DNA of 64,000 nt from Paenibacillus sp. FSL R5-0766 (GCF_037971845.1 NZ_CP150227.1:806001-870000), one strand, 5' to 3'; shown: positions 1 to 10,012, numbered from the stretch's first letter. A program made the numbers and translations. Notes: generated by a model from the letters alone, not told the origin.

Positions 1-1114
1 CCTGACCGACCGTCTTCGGTATCCGAATGCCTGCTTCTCGCAGAATCTCATAAGTTAGCTCCATCAACAGGGCTTCAATAAAAGCCGGGAAAGGCACACC
101 TTCTCGCTGAGCCGCCAAACTGATTAGAAGGTTGGTAGGAAGCATCTCCTGATGAAAAGTAGTAATGGCAATATAAAAGGACGGAGAGAGCAGTGCGATA
201 AAAAAGGCCAGATATCGGATCAATCGAATCAGTGTACTTATATCAGCTCGCTGATAATAATCTTCAGGTGACTGAAAGAAATGAACAAACAAGGCGGGAA
301 CAACTAAAACAAACGGTGTCCCGTCGACAATGATTGCGACCCGGCCTTCCAGCAGCGCCGCGGTTACAGTATCGGGTCGTTCGCTATTATATACTGTTGG
401 AAAAATAGTCCTTGTCTTATCCTCAACCAGCTCTTCGATGTATCCTCCCTCGAGAATGCTGTCGATATCAATCTCATCCAGTCTTCGCCTTAGTTCCTGC
501 ACTATCTCCTGATCTACGACATGTTCCAGGTACAGCATAGCAACTCGGGTCTTGGTAACTCGACCGATCTCTCTTTCTTCGATCCAGAGATGAGGATCTC
601 GGATTCGTTTGCGAATTAATGAAGTGTTGGTACGCAGGTTTTCATTGAAACCTTCCATCGGTCCACGAACGACGGTTTGGGATACAGGCTCTCCAACGGA
701 TCGATCTTCCCAGCCTGCTGCGCCAATTTTCAATCCTCGTACAGATCCTTCCAGTAGTAAGATCGCTGATCCCGACAACAGAGCGTTCAGCACTTCATCC
801 ATATCATTGACGAGCAGGACATCACTTGCGATCAGAACATCGTTTTGGAGGTAATTCAGATGTTCATCATCTGCTGAAAAATCAGGAAGATCACGCTTAT
901 GCAATAAGGATTCCATGATGGAGTGATTCAGAATCTGAACATCCACCAATCCATCGATGTATAACATGACGGCAGGCCATTTATGTAGACACTGGAGAGG
1001 GCGCATCATCAAGTCGTTGCTGTTCCCCATCACTTGCTTGCAGTATTCCATATTTTCGCTTAGATCCGGAGAGATTTGCCTCTGATCTTGGCTTTCCAGC
1101 GACGATTCACGCAT
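1..1114 (-). CDS. GerA-family spore germination protein (partial, C-terminus off the window)
   Basis: Reading the minus strand from an ATG at 1114 gives 371 codons with no stop, running off the window start, so only the N-terminal part is present. An AGGGAGGTGA Shine-Dalgarno lies just upstream of the start. The protein has the large soluble N-terminal region of GerAA/GerKA/SpoVAF-type subunits, with family-like stretches such as IVDGTPFVLVVP and the segment before it (PDTVTAALLEGR), followed by the first membrane segments (about residues 305-335). In spores these proteins form the inner-membrane nutrient receptor that triggers germination. SpoVAF-like paralogues look similar, so the exact subtype cannot be decided without the missing C-terminus. 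The gene supports a spore-forming host. The upstream dedA-like gene is on the same strand, but a terminator separates the two. Confidence 0.88.
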   Translation of the reverse strand, partial: MRESSLESQDQRQISPDLSENMEYCKQVMGNSNDLMMRPLQCLHKWPAVMLYIDGLVDVQILNHSIMESLLHKRDLPDFSADDEHLNYLQNDVLIASDVLLVNDMDEVLNALLSGSAILLLEGSVRGLKIGAAGWEDRSVGEPVSQTVVRGPMEGFNENLRTNTSLIRKRIRDPHLWIEEREIGRVTKTRVAMLYLEHVVDQEIVQELRRRLDEIDIDSILEGGYIEELVEDKTRTIFPTVYNSERPDTVTAALLEGRVAIIVDGTPFVLVVPALFVHFFQSPEDYYQRADISTLIRLIRYLAFFIALLSPSFYIAITTFHQEMLPTNLLISLAAQREGVPFPAFIEALLMELTYEILREAGIRIPKTVGQ

Positions 1115-1180
1115 GCCTTCACCTCCCTATACACCCTATATTTTCAAGTTAGTATGACCTGGATGAATTCGGATTATCAC

Positions 1181-1214
1181 AAAAAAAAGGAGCCGCGATT
1201 AATCGCAACTCCTT
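1181..1214 (-). terminator. Rho-independent terminator after dedA-like gene
   Basis: On the minus strand, AAGGAG-TTGCGATT is followed by AATCGCGGCTCCTT and a run of eight T. This is a near-perfect hairpin 30 bases past the DedA stop. It separates dedA from the gerA-type gene downstream. Confidence 0.85.
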
Positions 1215-1243
1215 GCTTATTTTAGATGGACGCTCGTTCGAAT

Positions 1244-1891
1244 TTACTTTTGTCTTTGTCGAACAGGGGCTGGCTTGGATACGGTGGATCTAGCTGTCCA
1301 TGCTTTGCGGTAACGATAGAGCACGGCTGCGATAAGCAGTAGGCCGATTCCTCCCACGATATATGCAGCATATTGATGAGCCAGATGGAATACGGCGTTC
1401 CACTGGGGGCCAAATATTTTGCCAATGCCCAGAAACAGTACAACCCAGAACAGTGCACCTGAATAGGCGTAGAGAGCGAATTTGCGAAAGGGAACAGCGG
1501 CTATGCCCGCAAAATATCCGGTGAAATGCCTTACACCCGGAATGAAATAACCGATGAAGATTAAGGCATTACCATACTTGGCGAACCACTTTTGCGTTTT
1601 ATCGAGCTTGTCCTGCTTCAGTAGAAACCATTTTCCGTATCGTGTTATAAAGGGCAGTCCTGCTTTGGCTCCAATAAAATAAGTGATTGTCATGCCAATC
1701 GTTGTTCCCAGAAAAGCCAGTATGGTGAGGATTCCGAAGTCCAGATGCCCCTTGTAGGATAGAAACCCTGCGTAAGCCATCGTTGTTTCACCAGGAAAGG
1801 GAAGTGCGATGAATTCAAGCAACAAGCCAAAAAACAATACGCTGTATCCGTAGGACCCAAACAGATGTTGGATCTTCTCAAGCAATTCCAA
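1244..1891 (-). CDS. DedA family (SNARE-associated/VTT domain) membrane protein
   Basis: 215 residues, typical for DedA proteins. It carries the family signatures: an N-terminal hydrophobic segment, the PGET motif (about residue 33, in 'ALPFPGET'), and the 'RHFTGYFAGI' segment with conserved Arg and Gly near residue 122. About five hydrophobic stretches follow in the order of a VTT-domain protein, with a basic cytoplasmic tail. Members are integral membrane proteins linked to lipid-carrier recycling (undecaprenyl phosphate or phosphatidylethanolamine translocation) and membrane homeostasis; the substrate here is not decidable. The start is a TTG behind GGAGAGTG. It is transcribed divergently from the polysaccharide deacetylase gene and ends at its own terminator, so it appears monocistronic. 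Confidence 0.88.
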   Translation of the reverse strand: MELLEKIQHLFGSYGYSVLFFGLLLEFIALPFPGETTMAYAGFLSYKGHLDFGILTILAFLGTTIGMTITYFIGAKAGLPFITRYGKWFLLKQDKLDKTQKWFAKYGNALIFIGYFIPGVRHFTGYFAGIAAVPFRKFALYAYSGALFWVVLFLGIGKIFGPQWNAVFHLAHQYAAYIVGGIGLLLIAAVLYRYRKAWTARSTVSKPAPVRQRQK

Positions 1892-2131
1892 TAGATTTCA
1901 CTCTCCTGAATACGGGGTGGGAGCATGAATACTCTCCAAGGTGTTTTAATGTGTTCTGCTTGTTCATTATGCTACCTAATCTGAAGCGAAGAATCAATCA
2001 GGCTAGATAGCAAATTGTGAAAAAATATTAAACAAAATCACGTCTTTTTTCCATGTAGTCTCCATATAATTCTAACAAATCTGCTGAAGTCTATCAGCAA
2101 ATTACTAGAGACAGTGGAGGTCGATTCGTAA

Positions 2132-3433
2132 ATGGTACAGAGATCGGGTTTCAGAATCAGGGAAAAAGGGGAAGTCCCCGTAACATCCATACATATGTTT
2201 TTATCTAAACAATGGTCTGTCATTCTCGTACGAGTGGCGGTCTTGTTATGTGCATTCGCTGCCTATGCAGGCGTAGCTTACGCGTCTTCTGCTTCCGGCT
2301 CAGATGATCCGATCTCGGCAGAAAAGAAAACCCAAGACAAGGTAGTCTATCTGAGTTTTGACGACGGACCGGGTAACCATACCCGTGAAGTGTTGAATAT
2401 TTTGCGCAAGGAGAAGGTTTTGGCTACATTTTTTGTGCTGGGTGAGCAGGCAGAGCGTTATCCGGAGTTAATCCGGGGGCTTGTGGAGGATGGACATGCT
2501 TTGGGCAATCATACGTTTAATCATCAATACGAACAGTTGTACAGTGATTTTAAAGTGTTCTGGAAACAAATTAAGCAGACAGAGGAAGTACTGGAGCGTA
2601 TAACCGGTTTCCGTCCGAATCTGGTGCGAGCACCAGGCGGTACCTACGGGCATTTTGACCAGAGTTATTTTGATTTGCTGCATTTGGGTGGATACACCGT
2701 CATGGACTGGAACGTCGATAGTGGGGATTCCAAACGTAAAGGTGTTCCGGCCAAAGAGATCCTCAGCAATTCGACCAAAGTACCTGCGGGAGCACGTTCG
2801 GTCATTGTCCTGATGCATGACGGTGGTGCACATGCTGAAACGGTAAAAGCACTTCCGGGTATTATCAAATATTATCGTGATCATGGATATCGTTTTGACA
2901 CCATAAAAAGTACAGATCAACCAGTTCAATTCCGTGTGCATCCAGATGGTAAGTATAAGGCCCGCAAGGCGCCAGGAAAGGCCTGGATCGCAGAGCATGT
3001 AGAAGCGAACGCAACATTATGGCTTGCAAGCAAGAAGTTGAAGGTAGAGGTGGGATTGGCTGCAGCTACCTTGCAACCGGGTGAGTTCCGCATGGAGGGT
3101 CAGCGAATCATGGTGCCTTTGCGTACGTTCATGAAAAAATTCGGGGGCAGCACTCGCTGGGACTCTGAAACAAGGACGGCCATAGCAGTATGGAAGGAAA
3201 GAACGATTCATGCAGACAGCGTGAGCGGAACACTGACAACAACAGGGACAATTGAAACGGGAGCAGTACAGAGTCAGGGGGGAACCATCTGGGTTCCGTT
3301 ACGTGAGTTACTGGAGCAGATGGGGTTGAGGGTGAATTCCTTAACCAGTAATGAAGCAGAGTGGACGGTAAAGGCAGGCACTTCCAGATCCATTTCGGCA
3401 ATGAACAACATATATAAGTATAAAATGATCTGA
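2132..3433 (+). CDS. Exported polysaccharide deacetylase with C-terminal copper-amine-oxidase-like stalk domain
   Basis: 433 residues. A positively charged N-terminus and a hydrophobic stretch (about residues 29-52) form a signal or anchor. The NodB catalytic domain (about 70-260) shows all expected motifs: SFDDGPG with the metal-binding Asp pair, GNHTFNH with the two metal-binding His, RAPGGTYG, DWNVDSGD and VLMHDGG. The family removes N- or O-acetyl groups from peptidoglycan or other cell-surface polysaccharides outside the membrane. The C-terminal part (about 300-425) has the 'MVPLRTFMKKFGG' and 'IWVPLRELLEQMG' pattern of copper-amine-oxidase N-terminal-like domains, a wall or stalk module frequent in Paenibacillus. 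The start is the first ATG after GTGGAGGT, with a slightly long 12-base gap; an ATG 22 codons in has no good ribosome site. It lies just upstream of the MoxR operon. Confidence 0.9.
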   Translation: MVQRSGFRIREKGEVPVTSIHMFLSKQWSVILVRVAVLLCAFAAYAGVAYASSASGSDDPISAEKKTQDKVVYLSFDDGPGNHTREVLNILRKEKVLATFFVLGEQAERYPELIRGLVEDGHALGNHTFNHQYEQLYSDFKVFWKQIKQTEEVLERITGFRPNLVRAPGGTYGHFDQSYFDLLHLGGYTVMDWNVDSGDSKRKGVPAKEILSNSTKVPAGARSVIVLMHDGGAHAETVKALPGIIKYYRDHGYRFDTIKSTDQPVQFRVHPDGKYKARKAPGKAWIAEHVEANATLWLASKKLKVEVGLAAATLQPGEFRMEGQRIMVPLRTFMKKFGGSTRWDSETRTAIAVWKERTIHADSVSGTLTTTGTIETGAVQSQGGTIWVPLRELLEQMGLRVNSLTSNEAEWTVKAGTSRSISAMNNIYKYKMI

Positions 3434-3535
3434 AGAAAGTCATTCTTGCAGGACTATTCTCTCTACTTCCGGGCAACACTGAATCATAGATTACTATGGT
3501 TCAGGAATGCGGATGAACGGAAGGAGATTAGAGAA

Positions 3536-4525
3536 ATGTCTTATATCCGAATGGAACATGAACATGCTGTTGAATTGTTAAACAGGGTCATGAAGCGTGT
3601 TGAGAGTGTGATTATTGGCAAAAAAACAGAGATTCGTTATGTCCTCACTGCAATGCTCAGTGGAGGTCATGTACTTCTGGAAGATGTGCCGGGTACCGGG
3701 AAAACGATGCTGGTTCGTGCCGTTGCTTCTGCACTGGACTGCTCCATGGGCCGGATTCAATTCACGTCCGATGTCATGCCGGCAGATGTTACGGGGACTT
3801 CAATCTATCATCCACATACAGCTGAATTCAAGTTTCGGCCCGGGCCTGTCATGTCCAACGTTGTCCTGGCTGATGAAATAAATCGCGCTTCACCTCGCAC
3901 TCAGTCTGCCCTGCTGGAGGCAATGGAGGAACGACGTATTACGGTTGATGGCACAACCTATGCCTTGCCACGCCCGTTCTTTCTGCTGGCGACACAGAAT
4001 CCGTTACAGTTCGAAGGTACGTACCGTCTGCCTGAAGCGCAGCTGGATCGATTTATCATGAGAATTGGACTGGGGTATCCCGATCCGGAACAGGAATTGG
4101 AATTGTTGACCCGCATGCAAGGTAGAGAAGCGCTTGATGAACTTCGCCCTGTCCTGCTTGCTGAAGAGGTCGTAGCCATGCAGCGCGAAGTCAAACAGGT
4201 ACATGTTGATCCCGTCGTCAAACAGTATCTGGTGGCCGTTGCTGTAGCCTCTCGCAGTCTTCCGGCGGTCAGATTGGGCATCAGTCCGCGTGGAACACTG
4301 GCCTGGATGGCTGCGGCGCAGTCATTTGCCTATCTTCAAGGACGCAGTTATGTCATTCCGGATGATGTGAAAGAGGTAGCTGTGCCTGTCCTTTCCCACC
4401 GTATTCAATTGAAGGCACAGAACAGAGCGGAGGTTTGGGGGCAAGTACAAGTCATTGAAGAAGCATTGTCATCGGTCCCGGTACCTGTACAGATGGCATC
4501 ACAGGGAAGGGGACGGAGGCAATGA
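3536..4525 (+). CDS. MoxR-family AAA+ ATPase (YeaC-like)
   Basis: 329 residues from the ATG at 3536, chosen because AAGGAG sits nine bases upstream; the frame is open 30 codons further but without a ribosome site. It has a Walker A 'EDVPGTGKT' (about residues 45-53), a Walker B 'VVLADEINRA', the 'LLATQNPLQFEGTYRLPEAQLDRF' region with sensor residues (shown here only in part), and a C-terminal lid domain. MoxR ATPases act as chaperones that mature or activate partner proteins, typically VWA/DUF58 proteins encoded next door. The stop codon overlaps the DUF58 gene start by four bases (ATGA), indicating translational coupling. The order MoxR-DUF58-transglutaminase-guaA matches Bacillus yeaC-yeaD-yebA-guaA. 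Confidence 0.92.
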   Translation: MSYIRMEHEHAVELLNRVMKRVESVIIGKKTEIRYVLTAMLSGGHVLLEDVPGTGKTMLVRAVASALDCSMGRIQFTSDVMPADVTGTSIYHPHTAEFKFRPGPVMSNVVLADEINRASPRTQSALLEAMEERRITVDGTTYALPRPFFLLATQNPLQFEGTYRLPEAQLDRFIMRIGLGYPDPEQELELLTRMQGREALDELRPVLLAEEVVAMQREVKQVHVDPVVKQYLVAVAVASRSLPAVRLGISPRGTLAWMAAAQSFAYLQGRSYVIPDDVKEVAVPVLSHRIQLKAQNRAEVWGQVQVIEEALSSVPVPVQMASQGRGRRQ

Positions 4526-5793
4526 CTGCGCTGGGACAACGGATTGTGAGTGCTGTCTTGGTGGTGGCTTTTGCTTCCTTGTATCAGTGGCATGGGGGCA
4601 AAGCGGCGTTGTTTCTATCTGTTATAGCTTTCTTGATGTTCACAGGAGGTCTGCTTCTCCATTGGTTCGGACCCCGGCGTATTCATATCCGTCGGAAAAT
4701 ACACGCGAACCGGATTGAGGCAGGCGAGCAGGTACGGGTTCTTGTCGAACTGGAATTCAATTGCCGTATTCCATTGTTATGGATCGTTCTGTGTGAGAAC
4801 ACACCTGCAGGTGTTCATCGCAAATTGATTTTCCCGGGAACACGGCGACAATTTTCCTATCAATATGAATGTTCCGGTTTACGCAGAGGAGTCTACAGAT
4901 GGGATACGGGCAGATTGTATTGGGGGGATATGTTTGGCTGGAATACCCTCTCCGCAGAGACCGCAGGAGGTACACCCCTGATTGTTGTTCCTCAAGCAAC
5001 GGCTTGGGGGAAGGGGGATTCGGTAGAATTCAAAGCGATGATCGAAGGGACTCTGTCAGAGCGAAGAAATAGTCAGGGTAACCGTAGTCCTGAGTTCCGT
5101 GAATATCAGCAGGGTGACCCACTGGGACGAGTTCATTGGAAAAGTACAGCCAAAACGGGAAAACTTCAGACCTTTCTGCCCGATACTACGGATCTGTCTT
5201 CGCTCGGCATCCTTGTGTATGAAGGCGCGTCGGGGTATGACGTAAAACAGCGGGAGAACTTGGATGTACCTGCTTTTGAACGAGTGGTTCTTGCAGCTGC
5301 CCGCTGGATTCATACCGCTGAGCGGGATGACATTCCTTATCATCTGTGGATGGAAGGTGGCGATAAGAGCTATGATGCACAGTATCAATGGCAACATGGG
5401 CCGTTCCATGCAGATGATGAGAATCATGGACTGGACAAGTTAGCGGAGGCACGGATATCCAAAGCACAATCAGGCTCTGTTTCGCTTCGAACGGAGATGC
5501 TGGATGGACTGACGAGTGGGTCGCGAATTGTGGTTCTCACAGGCAAGATGGATCCGGTTCTGGCCGAATGGATCATAACTGCAATCGGGTCGGGTTATCG
5601 TGTAGAGGTGCAATTGACTGAAGCGGACCAGAACCAAAACCAATTAGGATCAACGGATAGATTGATGAATGGATTGGGATATGACAGCTTAAGTTTGGAG
5701 CGGCTTCGTCACAGCGGGGTGCTTATACACGCGGTTACAGACGTTGCGTTATCTTCATTGGGAAAGGTGGAGGTAACGGATGTGGGAGCGTAA
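4522..5793 (+). CDS. DUF58 domain protein (YeaD-like)
   Basis: 423 residues. Two hydrophobic segments near the N-terminus (about residues 10-50) anchor the protein. A beta-rich region follows, then the DUF58 signature 'FREYQQGDPLGRVHWKSTAK' around residues 190-210 and a VWA-like C-terminal part. DUF58 proteins are the usual partners of MoxR ATPases; their exact biochemical role is unsettled, with cell-envelope functions suggested. The gene overlaps the MoxR gene by four bases upstream and the transglutaminase gene by fourteen bases downstream, so the three are almost certainly one operon and probably one membrane complex. Confidence 0.9.
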   Translation: MTALGQRIVSAVLVVAFASLYQWHGGKAALFLSVIAFLMFTGGLLLHWFGPRRIHIRRKIHANRIEAGEQVRVLVELEFNCRIPLLWIVLCENTPAGVHRKLIFPGTRRQFSYQYECSGLRRGVYRWDTGRLYWGDMFGWNTLSAETAGGTPLIVVPQATAWGKGDSVEFKAMIEGTLSERRNSQGNRSPEFREYQQGDPLGRVHWKSTAKTGKLQTFLPDTTDLSSLGILVYEGASGYDVKQRENLDVPAFERVVLAAARWIHTAERDDIPYHLWMEGGDKSYDAQYQWQHGPFHADDENHGLDKLAEARISKAQSGSVSLRTEMLDGLTSGSRIVVLTGKMDPVLAEWIITAIGSGYRVEVQLTEADQNQNQLGSTDRLMNGLGYDSLSLERLRHSGVLIHAVTDVALSSLGKVEVTDVGA

Positions 5794-8065
5794 TGGTAAT
5801 AAAGCTGTGAACCAGAATTCTGTGATAGACATAAAGGATGAGGGATATGTTATCGTACCTGTCCTGTACAGAATTTTTATTTCGGCCATTTTACTTATAC
5901 TGTCTCTGGAGTGGATATATCCGGTAACATCATCAGATCAGCAGGGCAGTGAAAGGTTCTTGTCCGTAATGGCGGGATTAACGGGAGCATTGCTGCTCGT
6001 GGGATTGATTCGTACAGGATGGATCACTGGAGTACTGATCCGATTATTCATTGCACTCGCTGCTTTATGTCTGATGTACGGAGGAGATGATCCTGTCCGT
6101 TGGGCAGTCGCTTATCCGGGAATATTTTCAGCGGATATGGACACTTTTATAAATAACTGGCGATTCCACTCGATTAGTACAGAAACGAGAGGTTTGTTCA
6201 TGATGTGCGGCTGGAGCATGCTCATGGCTTCTGTGCAATCCCTCGTATTGTTACGTCGAAGCGTTATGCTGTTTGGCAGTGCAACGCTGCTCTATTTGCT
6301 TCTGCTTGAATCTTTTGCGGGGCTGGATGTGTATGCTTCCGTAATACGGTCTGTCCTATGGACTTTTCTTATTCAGGCTCTGCTTCAGCTATTACGTCTC
6401 AATGGAGGAGTCACTACTCCAAGTTATCGTGGCAGCCCCTATGGCCGTTGGAGTGCCGTTACTATCGTTGCTTCCGCAGGTATGGTGCTTCTCTCCGCGT
6501 TACCTGGCCAGTTTGCTTCCATTCCTCAACCGGAACGCATATCTTTGGAGCAGATGGGTGAACGCCTAGCTCGCTGGGCAGGTTATACACAGCACAGTAG
6601 TATCCCTGCTGCAACGGCAGTCACGGGATATAGCACAGCGGATGCGCCTATGGGAGCACCGTTGGTGCAGGGGAATTCCATCTTTTTTATAGCGAAGAGT
6701 CCGAAAGTAACGTATTGGCGAGGGGAGACCCGTTCATATTATAACGGTAGTACTTGGAGTGACCCGGGTCAAAGCTTCGAAACGGCAAGTCCATCCGGAA
6801 TGCTGCGTGCTGATGGTTGGGAGAATCCAACCTATTGGAGTCGCATTCGCCAAACCGTTACGATGCAGCGAGAGTGGAAAGGACCAAATCCTCTCTTTAC
6901 CGGGGGCATACCGGTTAACGTATCGTTCCAGGATAAGAACAAGGATAATCAGGAAAACATGTTTTCTTTGCTGTCTAATCGCGATTCGGCAACATTGTGG
7001 CTCGCGAGCTCAGGGGACGATAAGGTTAAAAATTATTCGGCAGACGTCATGGTTCCTGTCGCATCCCCTGAACAGTTACGTCTTCTTGAGGAAACGAATA
7101 AAGGGAAAGATCCGGCATCCATTCGGAGGGACTATCTGCAATTACCTACACCACTCCCTGATCGAGTGCAGACGCTTGCCAAGGAAATCATTCAAGGCAG
7201 TGAGACCCGGTATGACGCTGTGCAAGCTGTAAAGACTTATCTGGCTGCTCATGCCGAGTATACGTTGGATACCCGTATGCCACCGCGTGGAACCGATTTT
7301 GTGGACGATTTTTTATTCGTCACCCGGCAGGGGTATTGCAATCATTTCTCCACAGCTATGATTGTGTTACTTCGTTCGGAAGGTATCCCCGCACGCTGGG
7401 TTAAAGGCTTTGGTCCCGGAGTTGCTGACCCGGATGTGCCCAGTCAGTATGTGATTTCACAGGGAGATGCACATTCCTGGGTAGAGGTGTATTTTCCGGG
7501 TGCAGGCTGGATGCCGATAGAGGCCACGCCAGGCTTCACCATGGCGCAAGGCGCGGGCGAAGGTGTCGCAGCGCTCGCCGGGGCGCAGTCTGTTACGGAG
7601 ACTCCGCCGTATATGAGCGGCGGATTGGGTTACGCGGGCGCATGGCTGCTCGCCCGCGCACGGGCCATTGCCGCGGAGCCATGGCTCGCGGCAGCCCTTG
7701 TGGCAGCGGCCCTGCTGGGCGCCGCTGCTCTGGTCCGCATGCGGCGGCTACGCCCCGCGCTGCGGATAAGGCTGCTGCTGGCGTGGCCGCGCAGCAGCTT
7801 TCCAGACCGCGAGCGGCTGCTGGGCGCCGCCGCTCCGGTCTGGGCCGCGCTCGCGCGCCGGTACGGCCCGCGGCCGCCGGGTATGACGCTGCGTGAATAT
7901 GCAGCGTCACCGGCTTTGGCCGCAGGCGCGGACGGCGCGGACATCGCGCGGTTTGCAGCCGACTGGGAACGGCTGCTGTACGGCCCAGACCGTCCGTTGC
8001 GCGCGGACAGTCTGGACTTCCTGCGCCGGGCACTTCGTCTGGCCCGGCGGTTGCAGGCGTTGTAA
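5780..8065 (+). CDS. Membrane transglutaminase-like protein (TgpA/YebA type) with GC-rich 3' end
   Basis: 761 residues. The N-terminus contains several membrane segments (about residues 28-250, TgpA_N/DUF3488 type), followed by an extracytoplasmic region and a transglutaminase-like core. Cys520 lies in 'RQGYCNHFSTA', His565 in 'DAHSWVEV', and the third catalytic position is Glu in 'MPIEATPG', where Asp or Glu is usual in this group. A further membrane segment near residue 635 leads into a C-terminal DUF4129-like tail ending near residue 760. The family is thought to act on envelope proteins or peptides; no substrate is shown. The start has GGTGGAGGT seven bases upstream and overlaps the DUF58 gene. 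From about nucleotide 7540 the base composition jumps: 50 of 60 bases are G or C at 7801-7860, and the protein becomes Ala/Arg/Leu-rich while staying in frame. Confidence 0.88.
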   Translation: MWERNGNKAVNQNSVIDIKDEGYVIVPVLYRIFISAILLILSLEWIYPVTSSDQQGSERFLSVMAGLTGALLLVGLIRTGWITGVLIRLFIALAALCLMYGGDDPVRWAVAYPGIFSADMDTFINNWRFHSISTETRGLFMMCGWSMLMASVQSLVLLRRSVMLFGSATLLYLLLLESFAGLDVYASVIRSVLWTFLIQALLQLLRLNGGVTTPSYRGSPYGRWSAVTIVASAGMVLLSALPGQFASIPQPERISLEQMGERLARWAGYTQHSSIPAATAVTGYSTADAPMGAPLVQGNSIFFIAKSPKVTYWRGETRSYYNGSTWSDPGQSFETASPSGMLRADGWENPTYWSRIRQTVTMQREWKGPNPLFTGGIPVNVSFQDKNKDNQENMFSLLSNRDSATLWLASSGDDKVKNYSADVMVPVASPEQLRLLEETNKGKDPASIRRDYLQLPTPLPDRVQTLAKEIIQGSETRYDAVQAVKTYLAAHAEYTLDTRMPPRGTDFVDDFLFVTRQGYCNHFSTAMIVLLRSEGIPARWVKGFGPGVADPDVPSQYVISQGDAHSWVEVYFPGAGWMPIEATPGFTMAQGAGEGVAALAGAQSVTETPPYMSGGLGYAGAWLLARARAIAAEPWLAAALVAAALLGAAALVRMRRLRPALRIRLLLAWPRSSFPDRERLLGAAAPVWAALARRYGPRPPGMTLREYAASPALAAGADGADIARFAADWERLLYGPDRPLRADSLDFLRRALRLARRLQAL

Positions 8066-8228
8066 CACAAGGATGTTACAACGTTACACCAAAGATGCGA
8101 ATCAGCTGCTATACAATCGCTATCGCTTTCCAATAGAGCTTGGCCACTTGTAGGCAGATGAAGATCGCCATTGGCCTGCGCATTGTTATTTAAATGCAGC
8201 GTTTGCTTCATCGCTGCATGCCATACAT

Positions 8229-8266
8229 AAGACGCCTTTCGCGCTGCGCTGCGAACGAGGCGTCTT
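8229..8266. terminator. Putative terminator hairpin after the MoxR operon
   Basis: AAGACGCCT and AGGCGTCTT form a nine-base-pair stem around a 20-base loop, followed by a short TTT on the plus strand. The T tract is weak, so termination may be partial. A second small palindrome, GTTGTAAC...GTTACAAC, overlaps the transglutaminase stop (8058-8081) without a T tract. Confidence 0.5.
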
Positions 8267-8385
8267 TCCACGATCATACACTTGAACCAGCATCTTGCTG
8301 CCAAGCTTTTCTATTCGAAATTTCATATTTATAGGCAATTGGTAATCCTGTTTTGATATGTCGAAAAAAGGAGTTTCGCCTTTCC

Positions 8386-8415
8386 TTGACGGTATGTTTT
8401 GTCGTTGCGTATAAT
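8386..8415 (+). promoter_or_regulatory. Predicted sigma-A promoter of guaA
   Basis: TTGACG at 8386-8391 and a perfect TATAAT at 8410-8415 are separated by 18 bases and lie 30 bases before the guaA start. No aptamer or convincing PurR box pair is seen here, in contrast to pbuG and purE. Confidence 0.75.
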
Positions 8416-8445
8416 TAGTTTCATTGAATTGAGGGAGGCACGGTT

Positions 8446-9984
8446 ATGAATAAGCAGAATGAGATTGTGGTTGTCCTTGACTTTGGGGGCCAATACAACC
8501 AGTTAATCGCCAGAAGAATCCGGGATCTTGGCGTATACAGCGAGCTTTTGCCGTATAACACACCGGCGGAAAAGATCGCAGAAATGGCACCAAAAGGAAT
8601 CGTATTTTCAGGTGGGCCGTCCAGCGTATACGCTGAGAATGCTCCACACGTGGACCCAGGTGTCTATGACCTAGGCTTGCCAATCTTCGGTATCTGCTAC
8701 GGAATGCAGCTTATGGCCCAACAGCTCGAAGGTAAAGTAGAACGTTCCGAGAAGCGTGAGTACGGTAAAGCCGACCTTGAGTTTGCTGCTGGATCTACAC
8801 TGGCAAAAGGCATTGAAGGCGAACATACGGTATGGATGAGTCACGGTGACCACGTGGTTACACTTCCTCCAGGTTTCAAACTGGATGCAGGCACGGAAAG
8901 TGCGCCAATCGCTGCCATGAGCAACGATGAACGTAAATTGTATGCTGTTCAGTTCCATCCGGAGGTACGTCACTCTGTTCGCGGTAACGACATGATTCGT
9001 AACTTCCTGTTCGAAATCTGTGGTTGCGAAGGCAACTGGACGATGGAGACATTCATCGATGACACCATTAAAGACATTCGTGAAAAAGTGGGCGACAGTA
9101 AAGTACTGTGTGCGCTTAGCGGCGGTGTAGATTCTTCCGTTGTAGCTGCATTGCTTCACAAAGCCATTGGTGATCAACTGACATGTATGTTTATCGACCA
9201 CGGTCTGCTACGTAAAGGCGAAGCAGAAAGTGTAATGGAGACATTTGTCGGCAAATTCGACATGAAAGTTGTCAAAATTGATGCACAAGAGCGCTTCATG
9301 TCCAAGCTAGCTGGCGTGGATGATCCGGAACAAAAACGTAAAATCATCGGTAACGAGTTTATTTACGTATTTGACGAAGAGTCCAAGCAGTTCGATGACT
9401 TTGCATTCCTGGCACAAGGTACACTGTACACGGACATCGTGGAAAGTGGTACAGCGACTGCACAGACCATCAAATCCCACCACAACGTGGGCGGTCTGCC
9501 TGAGGACATGAACTTCAAACTGATCGAGCCGCTGAGCACGCTGTTCAAGGATGAAGTACGTAAAGTCGGTACCGAGTGTGGCTTGCCGGACGAAATTGTT
9601 CACCGTCAGCCGTTCCCTGGTCCAGGTCTTGCGATCCGTGTTCTTGGTGAGGTTACCGAAGAGAAACTTACCATCGTTCGTGATTCAGACTACATCCTGC
9701 GTGAAGAGATTGCCAAAGCCGGTCTCGACCGCGAAATCTGGCAGTACTTCACAGCCCTGCCGAACATGAAGAGTGTTGGCGTTATGGGTGATGCGCGTAC
9801 GTATTCCTACACTGTAGGTATCCGTGCTGTAACATCCATCGACGGTATGACAGCTGACTGGGCACGTATCCCTTGGGATGTGTTGGAGAAAATCTCCGTA
9901 CGGATTGTTAACGAAGTTGATAACGTAAACCGTATCGTCTATGACGTAACTTCCAAACCACCTGCAACGATCGAGTGGGAATAG
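8446..9984 (+). CDS. guaA: GMP synthase (glutamine-hydrolysing)
   Basis: 512 residues, full length for bacterial GuaA. It converts XMP, ATP and glutamine to GMP in the cytoplasm, the last step of guanine nucleotide synthesis. The N-terminal class I glutamine amidotransferase domain (about 1-195) has nucleophile Cys84 in 'GICYGMQ' and the His/Glu pair in 'VQFHPEV'. The ATP-pyrophosphatase domain carries the P-loop 'SGGVDSS' near residue 224. The C-terminal dimerisation domain ends in '[10 protein letters not shown]', the canonical GuaA end. GAGGGAGG precedes the ATG. The gene has its own promoter and terminator. Its position between the transglutaminase operon and pbuG mirrors the Bacillus subtilis guaA locus. 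Confidence 0.98.
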   Translation: MNKQNEIVVVLDFGGQYNQLIARRIRDLGVYSELLPYNTPAEKIAEMAPKGIVFSGGPSSVYAENAPHVDPGVYDLGLPIFGICYGMQLMAQQLEGKVERSEKREYGKADLEFAAGSTLAKGIEGEHTVWMSHGDHVVTLPPGFKLDAGTESAPIAAMSNDERKLYAVQFHPEVRHSVRGNDMIRNFLFEICGCEGNWTMETFIDDTIKDIREKVGDSKVLCALSGGVDSSVVAALLHKAIGDQLTCMFIDHGLLRKGEAESVMETFVGKFDMKVVKIDAQERFMSKLAGVDDPEQKRKIIGNEFIYVFDEESKQFDDFAFLAQGTLYTDIVESGTATAQTIKSHHNVGGLPEDMNFKLIEPLSTLFKDEVRKVGTECGLPDEIVHRQPFPGPGLAIRVLGEVTEEKLTIVRDSDYILREEIAKAGLDREIWQYFTALPNMKSVGVMGDARTYSYTVGIRAVTSIDGMTADWARIPWDVLEKISVRIVNEVDNVNRIVYDVTSKPPATIEWE

Positions 9985-10012
9985 AACGCAGTATAAACTT
10001 GAATGTATAATT

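Noticed and set aside
7593..8304. Overlapping long frames on both strands at the end of the transglutaminase gene
   Set aside because: High GC content removes stop codons in all frames; the plus-strand frame continues the recognised gene.
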